Below, in pieces: positions 24,433 to 37,035 of a stretch of 64,000 nt of DNA. This DNA comes from Salvator merianae. Its lineage: Eukaryota > Chordata > Lepidosauria > Squamata > Teiidae. Below the pieces are notes generated by a model. It had not been told where the DNA came from. It saw only the letters and a program-made list of their open reading frames with translations, and did not search any database. The stretch spans positions 108,758,411-108,822,410 of the forward strand of contig QVOM02000112.1 in NCBI GenBank assembly GCA_003586115.2, in the 5' to 3' direction. Positions within the stretch are counted from its first letter, which is position 1; each line of letters opens with the position of its first letter. The translations under genes and the position numbers were made by a program.

Positions 24433-24898
24433 AGTACAACTCTCTGTTAGTTCAGATGAAGTTTAAACTTCTTTAGTTTTGCCATAAGGTACTTGGTAAT
24501 AAGCAGAGTCTACTGGCTGGAAACTGATGTTGGATTAAGATAGTTAATGGATGAGAGTTATTTCTTTGCTGTCCTGTGTGAAACATTTGGAGGGCAGATT
24601 AAATGAAGAATAACAACTAAAATAACAATTGCAATGAAACTAAAACATGACAAGGTATTAAAACATTAAAAATAATTGTTGAAAGAGGCAAATTTGGCAG
24701 GATCTACCTGTGTAGTGTCTGCCTGGGACCAGCTACAATCAGCTCAGGAGCTCCACATCCTGCAGTGAGCCCATGTTAAGTTCAAACATTGCTTTCCAGC
24801 AGCTTCTCCCATGTAACTGTTGATTACAAGGTACTCTTTACTACTTGGTGTTTTCCCTCCAGGAGGCCCCTTCTGCCTCTTTTCCTAAGGGAGACAAA

Positions 24899-25078
24899 GG
24901 CCCTTTCTGCACTTGGACTTATTCCAGATTATATCTCAGAATAAGAACCTGCCACCTGCATGCTAGTGCAGACTATGGTAGGCCCTAGGCAAGACCTTTC
25001 ATAGTTTGCGCTAGCATATGGGTAGCAGGTCACTATTCTGAGATATAATCCACAATAAGGCCAAGTGCAGAAAGGGCC
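24899..25078. mobile_element. Harbinger-like MITE, near-perfect palindrome
   Basis: The 180-bp unit starts GGCCCTTTCTGCACTTGG and ends CCAAGTGCAGAAAGGGCC, an exact 18-bp inverted repeat. The arms continue to pair inward (GATTATATCTCAGAATA with TATTCTGAGATATAATC). Flanked by AAA on both sides. Confidence 0.8.
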
Positions 25079-25754
25079 AAAGCTAGAGAGTTTGTCTTCT
25101 GGTGGAGAAGACAACCTTTTAATTCTCTCCTTGCAGAGACAAGTGCTGTAGCCATGGCAGTGTATGCCTTGATCATACTATACTTTTATTTACAGTTAAA
25201 CTGTGCCCCGTGCAAACACTGTGTGGAAGACTCTCTGATCTATTTCTACTGTGTATCTTTTACTGATCCTTGGGAATGTTTTCTTTGCATTTTTGATGTT
25301 TAATTTTGAATAAGGCGGCATCCACGTGGGCACCTCGGTCTAGGGTGTCCTCCACCCAGCCCAGGAGCGGGGCATCAGTCCATATGAAGGCCCCTGCTCC
25401 CAACCAGTCCCTGAACCTCTCTACCCACCCCGAGGCTCAACTTACTGGTAGCACTGGTTCTCTGACTCTTGGGGCAAGATGGCTGCCCCCTAGGTTCTTC
25501 CTCCCCCTCAGATTAGAGGGACAAAGGGATAAAAAAGCACCCTGTAGGCCTGGATTATTGTGAGGGGACATTTTTATGTCAGACCAAAATGACTGATTTC
25601 CTGTCTAGTGTAAAGGTTCCAAAGTTGTGAGGTGACAGGAAATAGCCCAGAAAGTTGATCCTTATGGTCTGGTTTGAAATGTTCTCTCATAATCAAGGCT
25701 TGTAAGACACTTTTTCACTCATCCATCCTTCTACACTGTGGAGAGCAGGAGGCA

Positions 25755-25815
25755 GTATTTATTTATTTAAATCCCACCCTATACCCAAAGGTCTCGGGGC
25801 TGGCCACAATAATCT
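25755..25815 (-). mobile_element. L2-type LINE tail, minus strand
   Basis: Reads (on +) TTTATTTATTTAAATCCCAC, then CCTATACCCAAAGGTCTCGG, the complement of the L2 3' signature. Confidence 0.6.
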
Positions 25816-26404
25816 TGCGGGGTGTCTCACATGCTTTGCATAAGTCACCATCTTTGATGGTCTGCATCCTACCCCCATGGGTAAGTAATCAACATCTTTT
25901 GCAATAATTTTTTCAAAGAGGTACCTGTGTGAGTATTTGACCCTACCACTAATTCTTTACACTAAGATGCAGATTTATTTTTAATCCTCTCCCCGCAATA
26001 AGAAAATAAACAACTTAAATCAACATTAGTGCAAGGAAGAGAGGACAACCTTCCCACTCGTGATGGGGCTTGCTTGCAAGTGGTTCATCCATTGGAGTGG
26101 CAGGAACTGCCACCATGTGCTTCATGTCTGTGTAATGCTGGAGCTTGATGTACCTCCTAGAGGAGGTCATTCTTCAACCTGGGGGCTGTCCTGGAAAAGA
26201 CCTTCTCACAAGTCCTGGCATGTTAAGCTGTTATGGCAGCAATACCACTGAAGCCTCCCCAGATGGTCTCCACATGTAAGCAGGTCAGTAGAAGAGGGGA
26301 AATTCCTTTAGTTAATGGAGGCCAAAAGCATTTAGCCATTTCAAGGCACCAACTTTGTCCAACAAATTTCCATTTGATGTAAGGCAAGTCTGCTCCTTTC
26401 CTAG

Positions 26405-26610
26405 TATTAAAAGATAACTAAAAACATATTTGGTTACCCTGCTCTTCCCTTTTGGAAAGGCCCTTCTGAAGTTAAGATTTTTGTATTTTCATTTTTATAT
26501 TTTCATGAATTTTTAATACTGTATTTTAACTTTTTATATGTATTAAATTCTGTAAGCTACCTTGAATGCTATGAAGCGATAGGATTGGGTATAAAATAAA
26601 TAACTAAAAA
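26405..26610 (+). mobile_element. Old L2-type LINE 3' end
   Basis: Degraded form: TTTTGTATTTTCATTTTTAT, then TAAGCTACCTTGAATGCTAT, GATAGGATTGGGTATAAAAT and an AAAT-like tail. Confidence 0.5.
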
Positions 26611-26619
26611 ATAAAGTAA

Positions 26620-29600
26620 ATCTCTGAAATTGTGCTTAAAAGCAAATTGGCAATCAGTGTAGTTCTTTTAGTTATTTGTTCAAATTCCAACCCTATTGTC
26701 TCCCTTTTACCAACTCATGCCTCATTGTAGTGACAGGTTGAGGCAGCTCCAAGAAGTGGTACCTCGTAGGACTAAACCTGCAAATCTCAGACCAGAATAC
26801 CACCTTGGGTGATATTACACAGCATGGACCAGCTCAACAGAAAAACTAAAATTGTTGACCAAAATGAATGATAAAGACCTGAGCAGCAGCAAGTCTTATA
26901 CCTCTGTTGGGTGAAGGAATACCTGAGATATTAATGGCCAACTTACAGTAAACAGAGAAAAGCAGTTACGTGTTTCAGCCAAAGGATAGTTTCCCCTCTG
27001 TAGGCTGGAAAATCAGGGATCTTCTATGTTATTACCCACAAAGCACTTTACATTTAAAAAAACCTAAGGAAACTAAATATATGTTTCAGTTTGATGTTGC
27101 ATGGCAAAATGAGGTCCATGTTCCATGTTGAGGAAGAGAATCAGTTTATTCACAAATATATTCACAAATGCTCTGAGTAGAAGTGACCTGTTTGCTAACT
27201 TGTAAGGATGTTGTCATGATTACACTTATCATGCCATCAATATATGGCAGTTTCGTAAATGGAAAAGAAAACATTTGCTCCAAGGACCCTGTGAATAAAC
27301 TTCTGATAATGAAGGAAAGAGACAAAGGAAATGGAGGATGGTATGAGTAACAGAATGAATCTGAGTAAAGACAGTGATTTATATTTAATCTCCATTTCAT
27401 TTGGGGTAGGAATGAAAGAGTTGAATGAAGAATAAATGTTAGACTTTCTTTACCAGTAGAATCAAGGAATGATGAAACCACTTTTCCTCTTTGTAGTTTT
27501 CCTCTTTGCAGCTCGGTGTGGTCCAATGATTAACTAGTATTTCTAAATTCAATTTTGTTTCTCCTGATTAGTTAGATAAGCCACTCTTGACTTGAATGTA
27601 AAGTAGTACCTGTGATACATTGGTCCCTTTGACAGGATCTGTACAGAGGCTCCTGCAATGGTCAGGAATCTACATTCAACAATAAAATAAGCCAATACAA
27701 TGATTTGAAAAATGATTACACAAAGAATATCAGCTGTTCATAATAAAAAAAAACATTTAAGAATGCCTTTAGTGTGTACTGCAGGTAAACATAAAACACC
27801 ATGTGGGATTCTTGACATCAGATCTTCTGCATGGCCAGATGTGTTTCGACCCTACTCTTCTTCAGTGGCCTCTAATTGTACATGTGTAAAATAAACGCAT
27901 ACAAAAATTCATTTTTAATAAAGTTATAAACTACGCTGAGGTGTTGACTGAAACAAAAAACGTAACTACTTACAGTTCTTGAAATCCCAGAGTATTATAC
28001 CTGTCACTGACAGTACTCATACAAATTTAAAAAGCAATTTAAGTTTTGATATTACAGAAATTTGTAAGGTTATTATATTGGTTTATTTTATTGTTAAATA
28101 TATATTTTTTGGAATTGGATAATTAACACACATATTGTCTGTCATGGAATTTTTCCAATATATTTTATCATTAATTATTTGATGTTTGTGTCAAGAGATT
28201 CTAGTTTGGCATCTTTATTGGGTCTGAATCTCTGTATTGTGAGTTTTTGCTTTGCTTGGTTATCCAGTGGTCAGGATTCACCATAAAGAAGCTGTCAGGA
28301 GTCATTGTAAAAAGAATGCTACACATGTAGCACTTTTTAAAGCAGTAGCATGTTGTCTACTGCCTTCTACTACCTTTAGCCGCACAAACATCATGGCTAG
28401 GGAACTTTTGTTCCCTGACTGATTTTGCTGGCCATGGGCCATTTCCTGGGACCAAAACTACATAGTGGAAGTTGTCAGTGACAACAGCCTCTATGAGTGT
28501 TGTTGGTATGGTAGCAGAATGGTTGCTGGAAGAGCAGGTAAGCACTCAGGGAGCACTTGCTCCCACTTGCTTTTAAGTTCAGCTGCTATATGAAGTTTCC
28601 ATCAGAGGACTACATGCTGAATGGAATTGTAACCAACTTTAAGATGGTGAAGTAACTGTATGCAGCCACTCATTGTGTAAAACACAGACCTATCTTCTCT
28701 AAGATTGTCCAGCTATTTCACAAGGCTTATGGCAAGACATGAATATGATAACTATATCATAGTAGGACATGTGGCTGTTGACTAGCCCAAAGGTTCTGTG
28801 GAGTCACTTTTAAAGGGAAAGTACAATTCACAGCAAATGCAAAATGCTAATTCACCACCGTCCAATACATTGTACCTTTTATCTGACAAAGAAGGAAGCT
28901 TGATTAGGGTTTTTCCTTTTGAACTTCTCCTTCACATATAATCTTACCTGAAGCTCCAGCCCTACATGAAACGGGCATGCCAGAACTACAGCTTGTAAGC
29001 TTTTATTTAATTGTGAACGGTTGAGCAACTAAGCCAAGCTCACAGTCAAGCCTCACTGAAGATTCTTGCCTTCTCTATATAAGCATCATCATCCAAATGT
29101 TTTCTGTAGAAACAGAACTATTAAGAATGAAAAAATGGGTTTTGTACACTTGCAGAATACTGTGCTCCTGCAAACATGCTCAAAGTGGTAGGATCAGTTT
29201 AGGAGCGAGATTTTTAGTTTAAAATCAATTTTAATTAGAACTACTTTATATTTTTCTTTGTTCCATCCTGCCTGTGTCCTATTTTTTTGTACATGGTGCT
29301 CATTGTTGAGTTTGTTTGTCAATTTTATGCCCGAATTTGGAACTCAGCAGCATTTTCATTGTCCTGTGGGTATTCCAAAGGGTCTCAGACAACAGTCTAT
29401 GACGCAAACCCAGTGGCTATATTTCCTGAGGGAGAGGCTTATCTGCCTCAAATAATTCCTTCCCTAATTTTCCACCCTAGAAAAACAGCTCCTTGTCTTC
29501 CATTAGAAGTGCCTGCTTATAAAGTATACCTGAGTTCAAAGGCAGTAAAATACTAGCAAATACAGAGCTGTTAGTAATGGTTAATCTTAACTGACTAGCT

Positions 29601-29700
29601 ACTCCACATATACTTCTGTTTATTGATGGCCCAATATGACAGTAAGAATAGTTAGGAGTTGCTTCACCAAACTTTCACATACACTGTAAATAATTTTTGC
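26620..29700. other. Intron sequence, no recognised feature
   Basis: AT-rich with short open frames only. An 89-codon + frame at 29287-29556 has no match to the expected PH residues and is not called. Confidence 0.5.
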
Positions 29701-29710
29701 CATAGGCTAA

Positions 29711-29912
29711 AGGGGCATGGTACACATTCAACCCACCTTCAGAGTGAGAGAATACATCAGCAAAATAACATTTTTTTATCCACATTGTCTAACTGAAAGG
29801 GGAATTTTATGGATTAGATAATGTGAAAGAGAAACTCTTTACCACTGCTAATGTGCTCTCTCACTCTGAAAGTGGATTGAATGTGGATTAAAACTTATGT
29901 GTACCTGGGTCC
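29711..29912. mobile_element. Palindromic MITE, family P, copy 4
   Basis: The arms contain CCACCTTCAGAGTGAGAGAATACATCAGC and the complementary GCTAATGTGCTCTCTCACTC, read as two shorter blocks. Ends are GGGGCATGGTACACATT and AAAACTTATGTGTACCTGGG. Flanked by TAA on the left and TTA on the right. Confidence 0.65.
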
Positions 29913-30129
29913 TTAATTAGCATAATAGTAGTCTATCATGTTAAAGTATGAACTTCTGAAACATTAGAGTTTAGTTTTGGTGCTAAAGTTCAGTCTTGGT
30001 GGACCAGATAACTTTAAATGAGTCAAAATATTGTACTATGGTAACAGGATTAATGTGAAGCTCCTACCCATTATTCCTCATTTCAGATGAAACAGGAAAC
30101 TACTGATTAGTTGAAAGATGAATTTATGA

Positions 30130-30592
30130 ACCTTTCTGCACTGAAGAGCCATGATCTGGATCAGTGGGTCTCAACCAGTGAGACTTACTGGCCAAAATCA
30201 TGACCTGGCATGGTCTGGAACAGTACCGTCTGTATGTCAGTGCTGGTCCAAACCAGCCCCTGCCCTGGCCCTCAAGCTCTTAGCCTTGGAGTCTCTAGGC
30301 TTTGGTGTGCCACTAGAATGTGTCACCGATAGTACCAAACATGGAGGCATATCTTCTGCATGCCTCTGTGGTCTGAACTAGGACCCACTGGTTGACCTTA
30401 ATGTCGATGTTGAGGTCTACTGGTAATCCCAATCAGGGCCTTCCTGATCAGAATTATGTTATGTCCAGCATGGGCAGAATATACTAATGGTTGGTGGGGC
30501 CTCACAGATTGGTACTGACATGAGAACCAATGAGGCCCAGAAACTGACTATGGGGCTCCTATTCCAGATCGCATGTAAGTGCAGAAAGGGCC
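30130..30592. mobile_element. Harbinger-like MITE, long form
   Basis: Left end ACCTTTCTGCACTGAAG, right end ATGTAAGTGCAGAAAGGGCC, with GC-richer unique sequence between. A short open frame (30151-30381) lies wholly inside and is not a gene. Confidence 0.65.
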
Positions 30593-30599
30593 CTTTTCT

Positions 30600-33500
30600 T
30601 CACTGTGTTTACAGTCATGTGGAAGTGGGGCTTTATGGATGTGTCTTTGTATAGAACCATATACAGTAATTTCAAAGGGATTGGTGCAGTATAGTTGTAT
30701 TTAGTAGAATATTGCACTGTGGAAACTCAAGTGAAGTGCAGATCAGCACTTAACCAGGAAACCTCAGAAAAAGCCCAGGTGTCAGCCCTTCTAGCTGCCA
30801 TGAGGTTTTTCTTCTGTATTTTAAGCCCCTATGTTAATTCAGCTCTTTATTACTCATCCAAACATATGTTGTATTACTGCTGCCATTACTTATTGCTCAT
30901 ATATTTTTCATACATGTACATGATTGTGCTTCTGTTCATTCACTAACATATCTGTTGGATATTTGCATGTATCTGTTCACCAGTGCTCATTTATAATCTT
31001 TACTCCTTTCTGGCATATTATGTGCTTTGTAGTTTTACATGTGAATCGCTTGTGCTCTGTTCTGATGGGAGCAGCAGGAGACAGGAGCGGAAAAGTGTAG
31101 AGGCTTCCGCAATGTCCCAAGGTCGCACCATCTTCCTCTGCCTGTTTGCTATTGAGATAAGAGTTCTTACCCAACGTTTGGGTTGTGAGAATTAGATAGG
31201 AAAATGTAAGATATCATTATATGTTGGTGCTGGAAATCTGCACCTTTGCAAATTTTAGTTTCTTGAGTCATGAGGTTGGAACAAATATTATTTCTTACTT
31301 CACAAAAGGCTTATTGTTTCTGCTAACTTCTGGCTGGGTCTCTCACCAGATCTATGTAAGCTCAACTCAGAACATAACATAACATAACACCTACATATTG
31401 TCCCATTCATAATGCACTGCTTCCTAGTGCACTGTGAGGCCAGCCAAGGAAGTTGGCTGCAGTGTTTACATGCTCTCAACAACTTCTGGTCCAACTTCAA
31501 GCTGCCACTGAGGCAGTTGGCATGCTCACAGTGAATGTGATGTAAGAGTTCTTTAAGGAGCTCTCGTGCCTGTGCACTCTGGCAATGTATTGTCAGAGCT
31601 GACCCTGGAAAGGTAGTGCGTGTGCTCATGATGGCTGTGGCCTCTTCCACAGTCACACCACTTGTCTTCATCACGAGGTATAGATACAGCCTAAATAGCA
31701 GTAGGATTGTCATTACCTCCTAGCTGGAACCTAGTTTGCAGGGATGAGTTTGGGCATTTTGAAAGTTTTGAAACAGCTCTTTAGTGATGCAGAGGCTCAC
31801 ATCATATCTTTTTCTGTTTATACTGCCTTTCCACAATGTGCTCAAGGAAGTTTACATCTGCTGCTAGTTCATCTGCTGGCCTTTGTGGTTTCCTTGCTCC
31901 TGTAAGGCTGGGGAGAGTTCCAGTGGGAGCCAATGACACAACAGCCATATTTAAGGGAGATTCAGACTTCTCAATTGTGATGTCATTATTAAAAATTTCT
32001 AAATGCATAAGTCTGACAGAATTGTTATAAGGATGTTTGTAATGGTAGCAGGAGTCATGTAGCCGTTCTTGAGTTTTGTCAGAAGAAGATGGGATAGCTC
32101 TTTGGAGTAGTTTAGCTTCATTTATGAAGAAAATCAGAATAAAATTTAGTATGTGGCAGTGTCAGCAAAAATGCATATTTGATAGGGTACATGGACTGGG
32201 CACCTTTTTAAAAGCATCCTGTCTCAAGAGCTGAAGTCGTCAGCCTGGTAGCTGTGTTAAAATCTGATAATCTTCAAAACACCTTCAAAACATAAATGTT
32301 TTATGCGGAAAGCTTTTAAGTAACAGAGTTTGCCTTAAATGTATGCCAGGATATATCTGTAAATTTTTAAGATGCATGCCCATTTTTGCTATTTTTATGT
32401 GAAATATGAATTTTTTGCTTTGAGTTTTGCACAATAACTTCCAACAGAGCAGTAGAGAGAAGCAGAAAAGAGAAGTTGCAAAATCCCTTCTTTGTTGTAT
32501 CTGAAAATCTTTTCAATCCAAGCAATTTTATTCCTTACAGGTGTTGTTTTTTAAGGGCCTGTAGTTTCTCTGGCTATGATCAAGCATAACAAAAGGGGCG
32601 CCTTAGAGAGACAGTGTGTGGCCCTCATGTTCCCAATCCTCTAATCCACCTTTTCTAGCCTAGAATGTTCATGAGCGGGGGAGGTGCAGCCTGGTGTGTG
32701 AACAATCCCACTTGAGAACCTTCAATAAGACACCTCAGAGATGCTTTTTTTTGCTGTGTCTAATCATAGCCTCAGTTTAGAAAGTGTACTCGTGATGCTT
32801 TCCCTCACCCTCTGCAAGTGTTCGAATGCTGACGATTAAGGTTCCCTTTTTTTAGGCTGACCCACTTTTACACATGGCTTTTCAATCTTGCACCGTAATC
32901 CACTTATCAGGTGAGAAACTCTGCTACAATGCTGTCTGGAGGAAAAAGGTACTTTGTGAGGAGCAAGATAATCTAGAAGGCCAAGAAGGCACAGTGGCTT
33001 TACCTTATGACAGAGCTGGAATATAAAAGCTGCATGGAGCAACTGTTTCCTGTTGCTTTCAGCACCGAAGGGCAATCTTCTGGACGACGCTGCCTTCATG
33101 ATGGACTTAAAACATATTTATTCTGCTCCCTTTAACTAAGGACCTTGCAGCAGAGAGATAAGATATCTAGGGAAAGAGGAAATGAGATAACGCTAATATC
33201 CTAATTAGCTGACACATAGTCATGACTTCTGGGCATATGAGATGCAGTCTCCATTCTAATTTGTACTTGTGATTTTTTTTAAAAAAATTAAATTTTGTTT
33301 AACAAATAAAACTTACAGAGATATAATCAGTTATACATGTTCATCAATATAGTTTGCTTGTGATCTTCTTTGAAAAGTAGTGATGAGCCCCAGGGGAGCC
33401 TGATAAAGTTCTGCAAGCAAATACTTTCTGGCTTTGGAAGACTTCATCAGTGTTGGCAGCGAAAAGGCAAAAATTGAGGGAAGGGACAGAGAGAAAAGGA

Positions 33501-34390
33501 CACAATGCTTAATTATCCTGCATTGAGAAGAACTGAAAATAATGTCTTGGCCACTGCTGGATTGGTCACCTAAGAAGCAAGAAGGGACAATAACTCTTCC
33601 TGTTGGCTGATTTGCCTGTGTGTTCTATATGTGTGCATACTAAGAGCGTACTTTGGGGCTCACTTGTTAAGACGTGAGTGAGGCTCTTGGAGAGTTTGAG
33701 AAGGTTGAATGCAAAAAGGCTTAATTACTCCAATTGTAAAATATTCTCCATCTTTGAGATCAGCAACAAATTCAAATTTCAGTTTGCATTTCCTTGAAGA
33801 TTTCAACTGTTAACTCTCTGTAACATTTGTGTTTTGCTATAGGCATAAGATTCTCCTGCATTAGATTTTTCTTCTTTGAGAATTTTACTTGATGCTCAAA
33901 CATTGAACCAGAAGCAAGAAATATGGCAATGAATACAGGATTGTGATTATGGGTAGAGATAGTCTGCATGGATTCCTTGAACCAGCACAAGCTGAACTTA
34001 TGAGAACTCATTGCACTAGAAATACTCTGATCTTCTTCAACTTCCATTTATTTCAGCAGGATTCATATTTCCAATGAGTTGTGTCCAGGGCACTGTTTAC
34101 ATCTGTTAGTATGTGAACTGGTGCCAGTTTCTCTGAGGCGTAGAGTCCAGTCACAGCTGTTAACAGACTAGATGTTAAAAGCTTTGGAAAAATTAGAGCA
34201 TCATAAATGTAGGTCAGGCCTTGGAAATCCATAATGGTCAAGTGGTTTTACATGTGAGAGCTGTGCAGCTGGGCACAGCCTCTGTTCTGTTTCTGTTGCA
34301 AAATAATGTTGGGCAACCTGTAGCCTTTGTGACATATAAGGCCCTATAAATACCTCCATCACCCCCAAGGAAATGATTTTCTGTGTGGTT
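30600..34390. other. Intron sequence, little recognised
   Basis: A short (CATAA)n run lies at about 31372-31388. The 137-codon minus-strand frame at 31300-31713 has no recognisable domain. The rest is AT-rich and featureless to my reading. Confidence 0.5.
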
Positions 34391-34394
34391 CATT

Positions 34395-34465
34395 GACTGT
34401 GGTTACATCCAGACAGTGCTTATTATTCTGCTATATTTGCATATTCCAGAATAAAGCATGGATAT
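34395..34465. repeat. Half of a fold-back element (see 51393-51530)
   Basis: GGTTACATCCAGACAGTGCTTATTATTCTGC in pieces, then ATATTTGCATATTCCAGAAT and AAAGCATGGATATTG, matches the left arm of the hairpin at 51393-51530. Confidence 0.55.
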
Positions 34466-34679
34466 TGAGCTGAAATAAAATTTGATGAAAGAGAGATTTG
34501 CTGGAACATTTTTGGCTTCAAAAGAAGGCGACAAACTGGTACAGACCCATTTCTTATGTGCCCTTTGACTTGATTTTTTCCCCTTGCATTTGATGACAAT
34601 TATTTTTGCATTCCAAAGTTGCTTAGAGTTGAAATGCAATGATTTTGTATTTATTCCTGCTTTTCTGATCTGGCTCTGT

Positions 34680-35530
34680 ACTATAATAGATGTCTTGGCA
34701 GTAATGGGCTGGATGGGGGACAATAAATTGATGCTGAATTCAGACAAGGTGGAGGTGCTGGGTGTCACAGGGTCTTGAGTCCATGAAGTTGAGAGGCAAC
34801 CCTGTCCGCAGTGGAGTTGTAATGCCCTGGAAAGGACTGGTGCGAGAACTGGGGGTGCTCTTGGACTCTGCATCCACGCTTGAGGCTTAGGCAGAGCTGG
34901 TGGCCAAGAGCGCCTATTTCTAGCTCTGACTGTTTTGCCAGCTGTGGTCCCTTCTGGACAAAGATAATTTGACCACAGTAATCCATACTCTGGTAACTTC
35001 CAGATTAGACTATTGTAGTGCACTTTACGTGGGGTTGCCCTTAAAGACCGTTTGGAAGCTGCAGCTGGTGCAGAATGCATCAGCGAGTCTGCTAACCGAA
35101 ATGGCTGACTAGATGCATATCACAATGGACTTAAAAAAGCTACACTAGCTGCCAGTTTGCTGCCGAACCCAGTTCTAGATGGTTACTTTAACCTATAAGA
35201 CCCTAAATGGCTTGGGCCCCAAATATCTAAATGAACACCTTCTCTCATATCAACTTGCCCATGCCTTCAGTAGTTAAAGGGGTGGGGACCCAGGATCGGG
35301 CCTTCTCAGCGGTAGCACCCAGACTATGAAATAGTCTCCTGAGGTGCATCTGGCACCTTCACTTCATATGCAGGAAATGAGTGAAGACACAGGAAATAGC
35401 TTCTCCTCCCTTTCAGGCACTGTTATTATTTTGAGTGTGTCCATTTTATATTTTTTATTTCTCAAACCCACCCTGAGACCTTCAGGTATAGGGCGGAATA
35501 AAATGGAAATAAATAAATAAATAAATAAAT
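34680..35530 (+). mobile_element. L2-type LINE, truncated, ending at the acceptor of exon B
   Basis: About 850 bp of the 3' part of an L2-type non-LTR retrotransposon. The remains of the reverse-transcriptase frame are readable: MGWMGDNKLMLNSDKVEVLG, then LDSASTLEA-like sequence, SRLDYCSALYVGLP-type sequence and KLQLVQNASASLLT. It continues through GGCTTGGGCCCCAAATATCT and CCACCCTGAGACCTTCAGGT into GGCGGAATAAAATGG and an (AAAT)n tail. Stops and frameshifts make it dead. The tail ends only five bases before the exon starting at 35536. A 225-codon minus-strand open frame over this element is a shadow. Confidence 0.82.
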
Positions 35531-35535
35531 TGCAG

Positions 35536-35682
35536 ATCCCGGCATTTCAAACAGAAGAATCAGGTCCGTCTCCGTGAAATGTGGACAGCGTCTTGTGTGG
35601 AAGAGGTCTATGAGAGCAGCACTGATTTGGAAAAGTCTTTTGTTCTAGGATGGCCCACGACCAGCTATGTGGCAAGCTTCAG
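35536..35682 (+). CDS. ARHGAP20: ARHGAP20-like exon B: central PH domain (MWTASC block)
   Basis: Exon of 147 bp, phase 2 at both ends. It reads FKQKNQVRLREMWTASCVEE, then a variable acidic stretch, then KSFVLGWPTTSYVASF. The MWTASC and SFVLGWPT blocks are strongly characteristic of the ARHGAP20 PH domain. The donor is AG/GTATGA at 35683. The acceptor AG is at 35534-35535 (TTGCAG) but is unusual: the bases just upstream are the (AAAT)n tail of an L2-type LINE, so there is no ordinary polypyrimidine tract. No frameshift or stop is present, so the coding sequence looks maintained. Because the exon is symmetric, skipping it would keep frame but remove 49 residues of the PH domain. Confidence 0.85.
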
Positions 35683-35780
35683 GTATGAGAGATTCTTTAA
35701 CTTTGATTGACCCTCCATTCACACAACTGAGTCAAAGCTCACAGGTGATCTTGGATACAAAACAGAACTTAGAAACCATG

Positions 35781-35950
35781 ACCCTTTCTACAATAGACCT
35801 TATTCCAGATTATGTTCCAAAACAGAGTCTGCCACCCACATGCTGGTGCAAACTAGGTTGCAGATTACAGCAGTAGTCTGCCCCAGCATGCAGACGGCAG
35901 GTTCCTCTTCCAGAATATAATCTGGAATAGGACCCAGTGCAGAAAAGGCT
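35781..35950. mobile_element. Harbinger-like MITE, 98 bp after exon B
   Basis: Left ACCCTTTCTACAATAGACCT, right GGACCCAGTGCAGAAAAGG, with arms ATTCCAGATTATGTTCC and GAATATAATCTGGAAT and the inner CTGCCACCCACATGCTGG block. Confidence 0.7.
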
Positions 35951-36599
35951 ACTGAGTGTTTTTCTAATGATTTTAGAGATAGGAGTTAAAATAAAATTTT
36001 TAAAATAAAATTTGGACTGAGGACTAGGGTTTTAATCCTAATTCCATCAATAGCATGGGGTGATTGAAACGTCAGTGCCCTTTTCAGACTGATTCTTCAG
36101 AGGCATTTTCCTCTGAATGTACGTGTGGTTTTGACAGCAACGTATATGTGAAGCCTGATCTTCATGTCATGTGTGTAGTATGGATCTAACAACAATTTAC
36201 TGGAAAGAGTATTGGAAATTGTTATTTTTGATACTTCATGTTGGAACTCCCTGTTAATCAGTGATTTTCTAGGAAAAGGCTGTCTGTTTTAGTTTCTGGA
36301 TGTGCTGTATGCTTCAACAGTACTTCAAGAACCTGAATAGTAATAGTAATATTTGTAGCAAGAAAGGGGCATTCTTAATGAGATGTTGAAAAACTGCACC
36401 TAAGAATGAAAGCAGTGATATACAAAGAGAACCTGCATATGTTACAAGCCTATTCACTGCAGAACTATTATGACATAGTGGATGTTTAGAACAGAAACTG
36501 TGCTCCTTTCTGCCTGAGCCCTTAATTCAGATTAAGGACCCATGTAGTAAGTATCTAAACCTCATAGATCTTCACATTAATTCAGATCCATGAGGCTAT

Positions 36600-37035
36600 G
36601 TCCTCCACTGGTCCACTCTGTCCGCGTTAGACAGAGCGTGAGGCGAAAGAGAGAGACTTTGTTCGGTATTGCTGGTAGACCAATTTAATCGGGTCTACCA
36701 GTGGAACCGGTGGCCCTGATCCAGAACACGGGAGGCATACAGAAGGCAGGCCTCCTGTATGCAGAATGAAAAGGGGGTGCATTTCATTGGCGTGCCATAG
36801 TGTGCCACTGAAATGCATCCTCCAGAGGCCCCGAGGCTGGGAACATTTGTACCTAGCCCTTGGAGGTGCGGGAGTGTGGCTGCGAAGCTTGCAGCGTGGG
36901 CTGGTCTGGACCAGCTCTACAATGCAGACAGCACTGATCCTGCACATGCCTTCCTGTGTCTGGAATTAACGGTCCTGGCTGTTCCAGACCCACTGATTCC
37001 GAATGTGGACCTTTCTGTACCGAAGGGCCCTGTAA
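36600..37035. mobile_element. Degraded long Harbinger-like MITE
   Basis: Internal blocks GGGTCTACCAGTGGAACC, CCTGATCCAGAACAC and GTGCCACTGAAATGCATCCT are shared with the long members at 44697-45201 and 47080-47322. Terminal motifs are diverged (GGACCTTTCTGTACC near 37008). Overlapping short open frames are not genes. Confidence 0.45.

Noticed and set aside
27146..27526. 126-codon minus-strand open frame
   Set aside because: AT-rich, hydrophobic/Ser-rich translation with no domain; likely chance.
29287..29556. 89-codon + frame considered as a possible missing PH exon
   Set aside because: Residues do not match the PH region; the real central PH exon was found at 35536-35682.
31300..31713. 137-codon minus-strand open frame with several cysteines
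   Set aside because: No zinc-finger spacing or other recognisable motif, and no splice or promoter context.
34403..35080. 225-codon minus-strand open frame, the longest in the window
   Set aside because: Mostly antisense to the L2 LINE fragment, whose + strand translation shows real reverse-transcriptase motifs.
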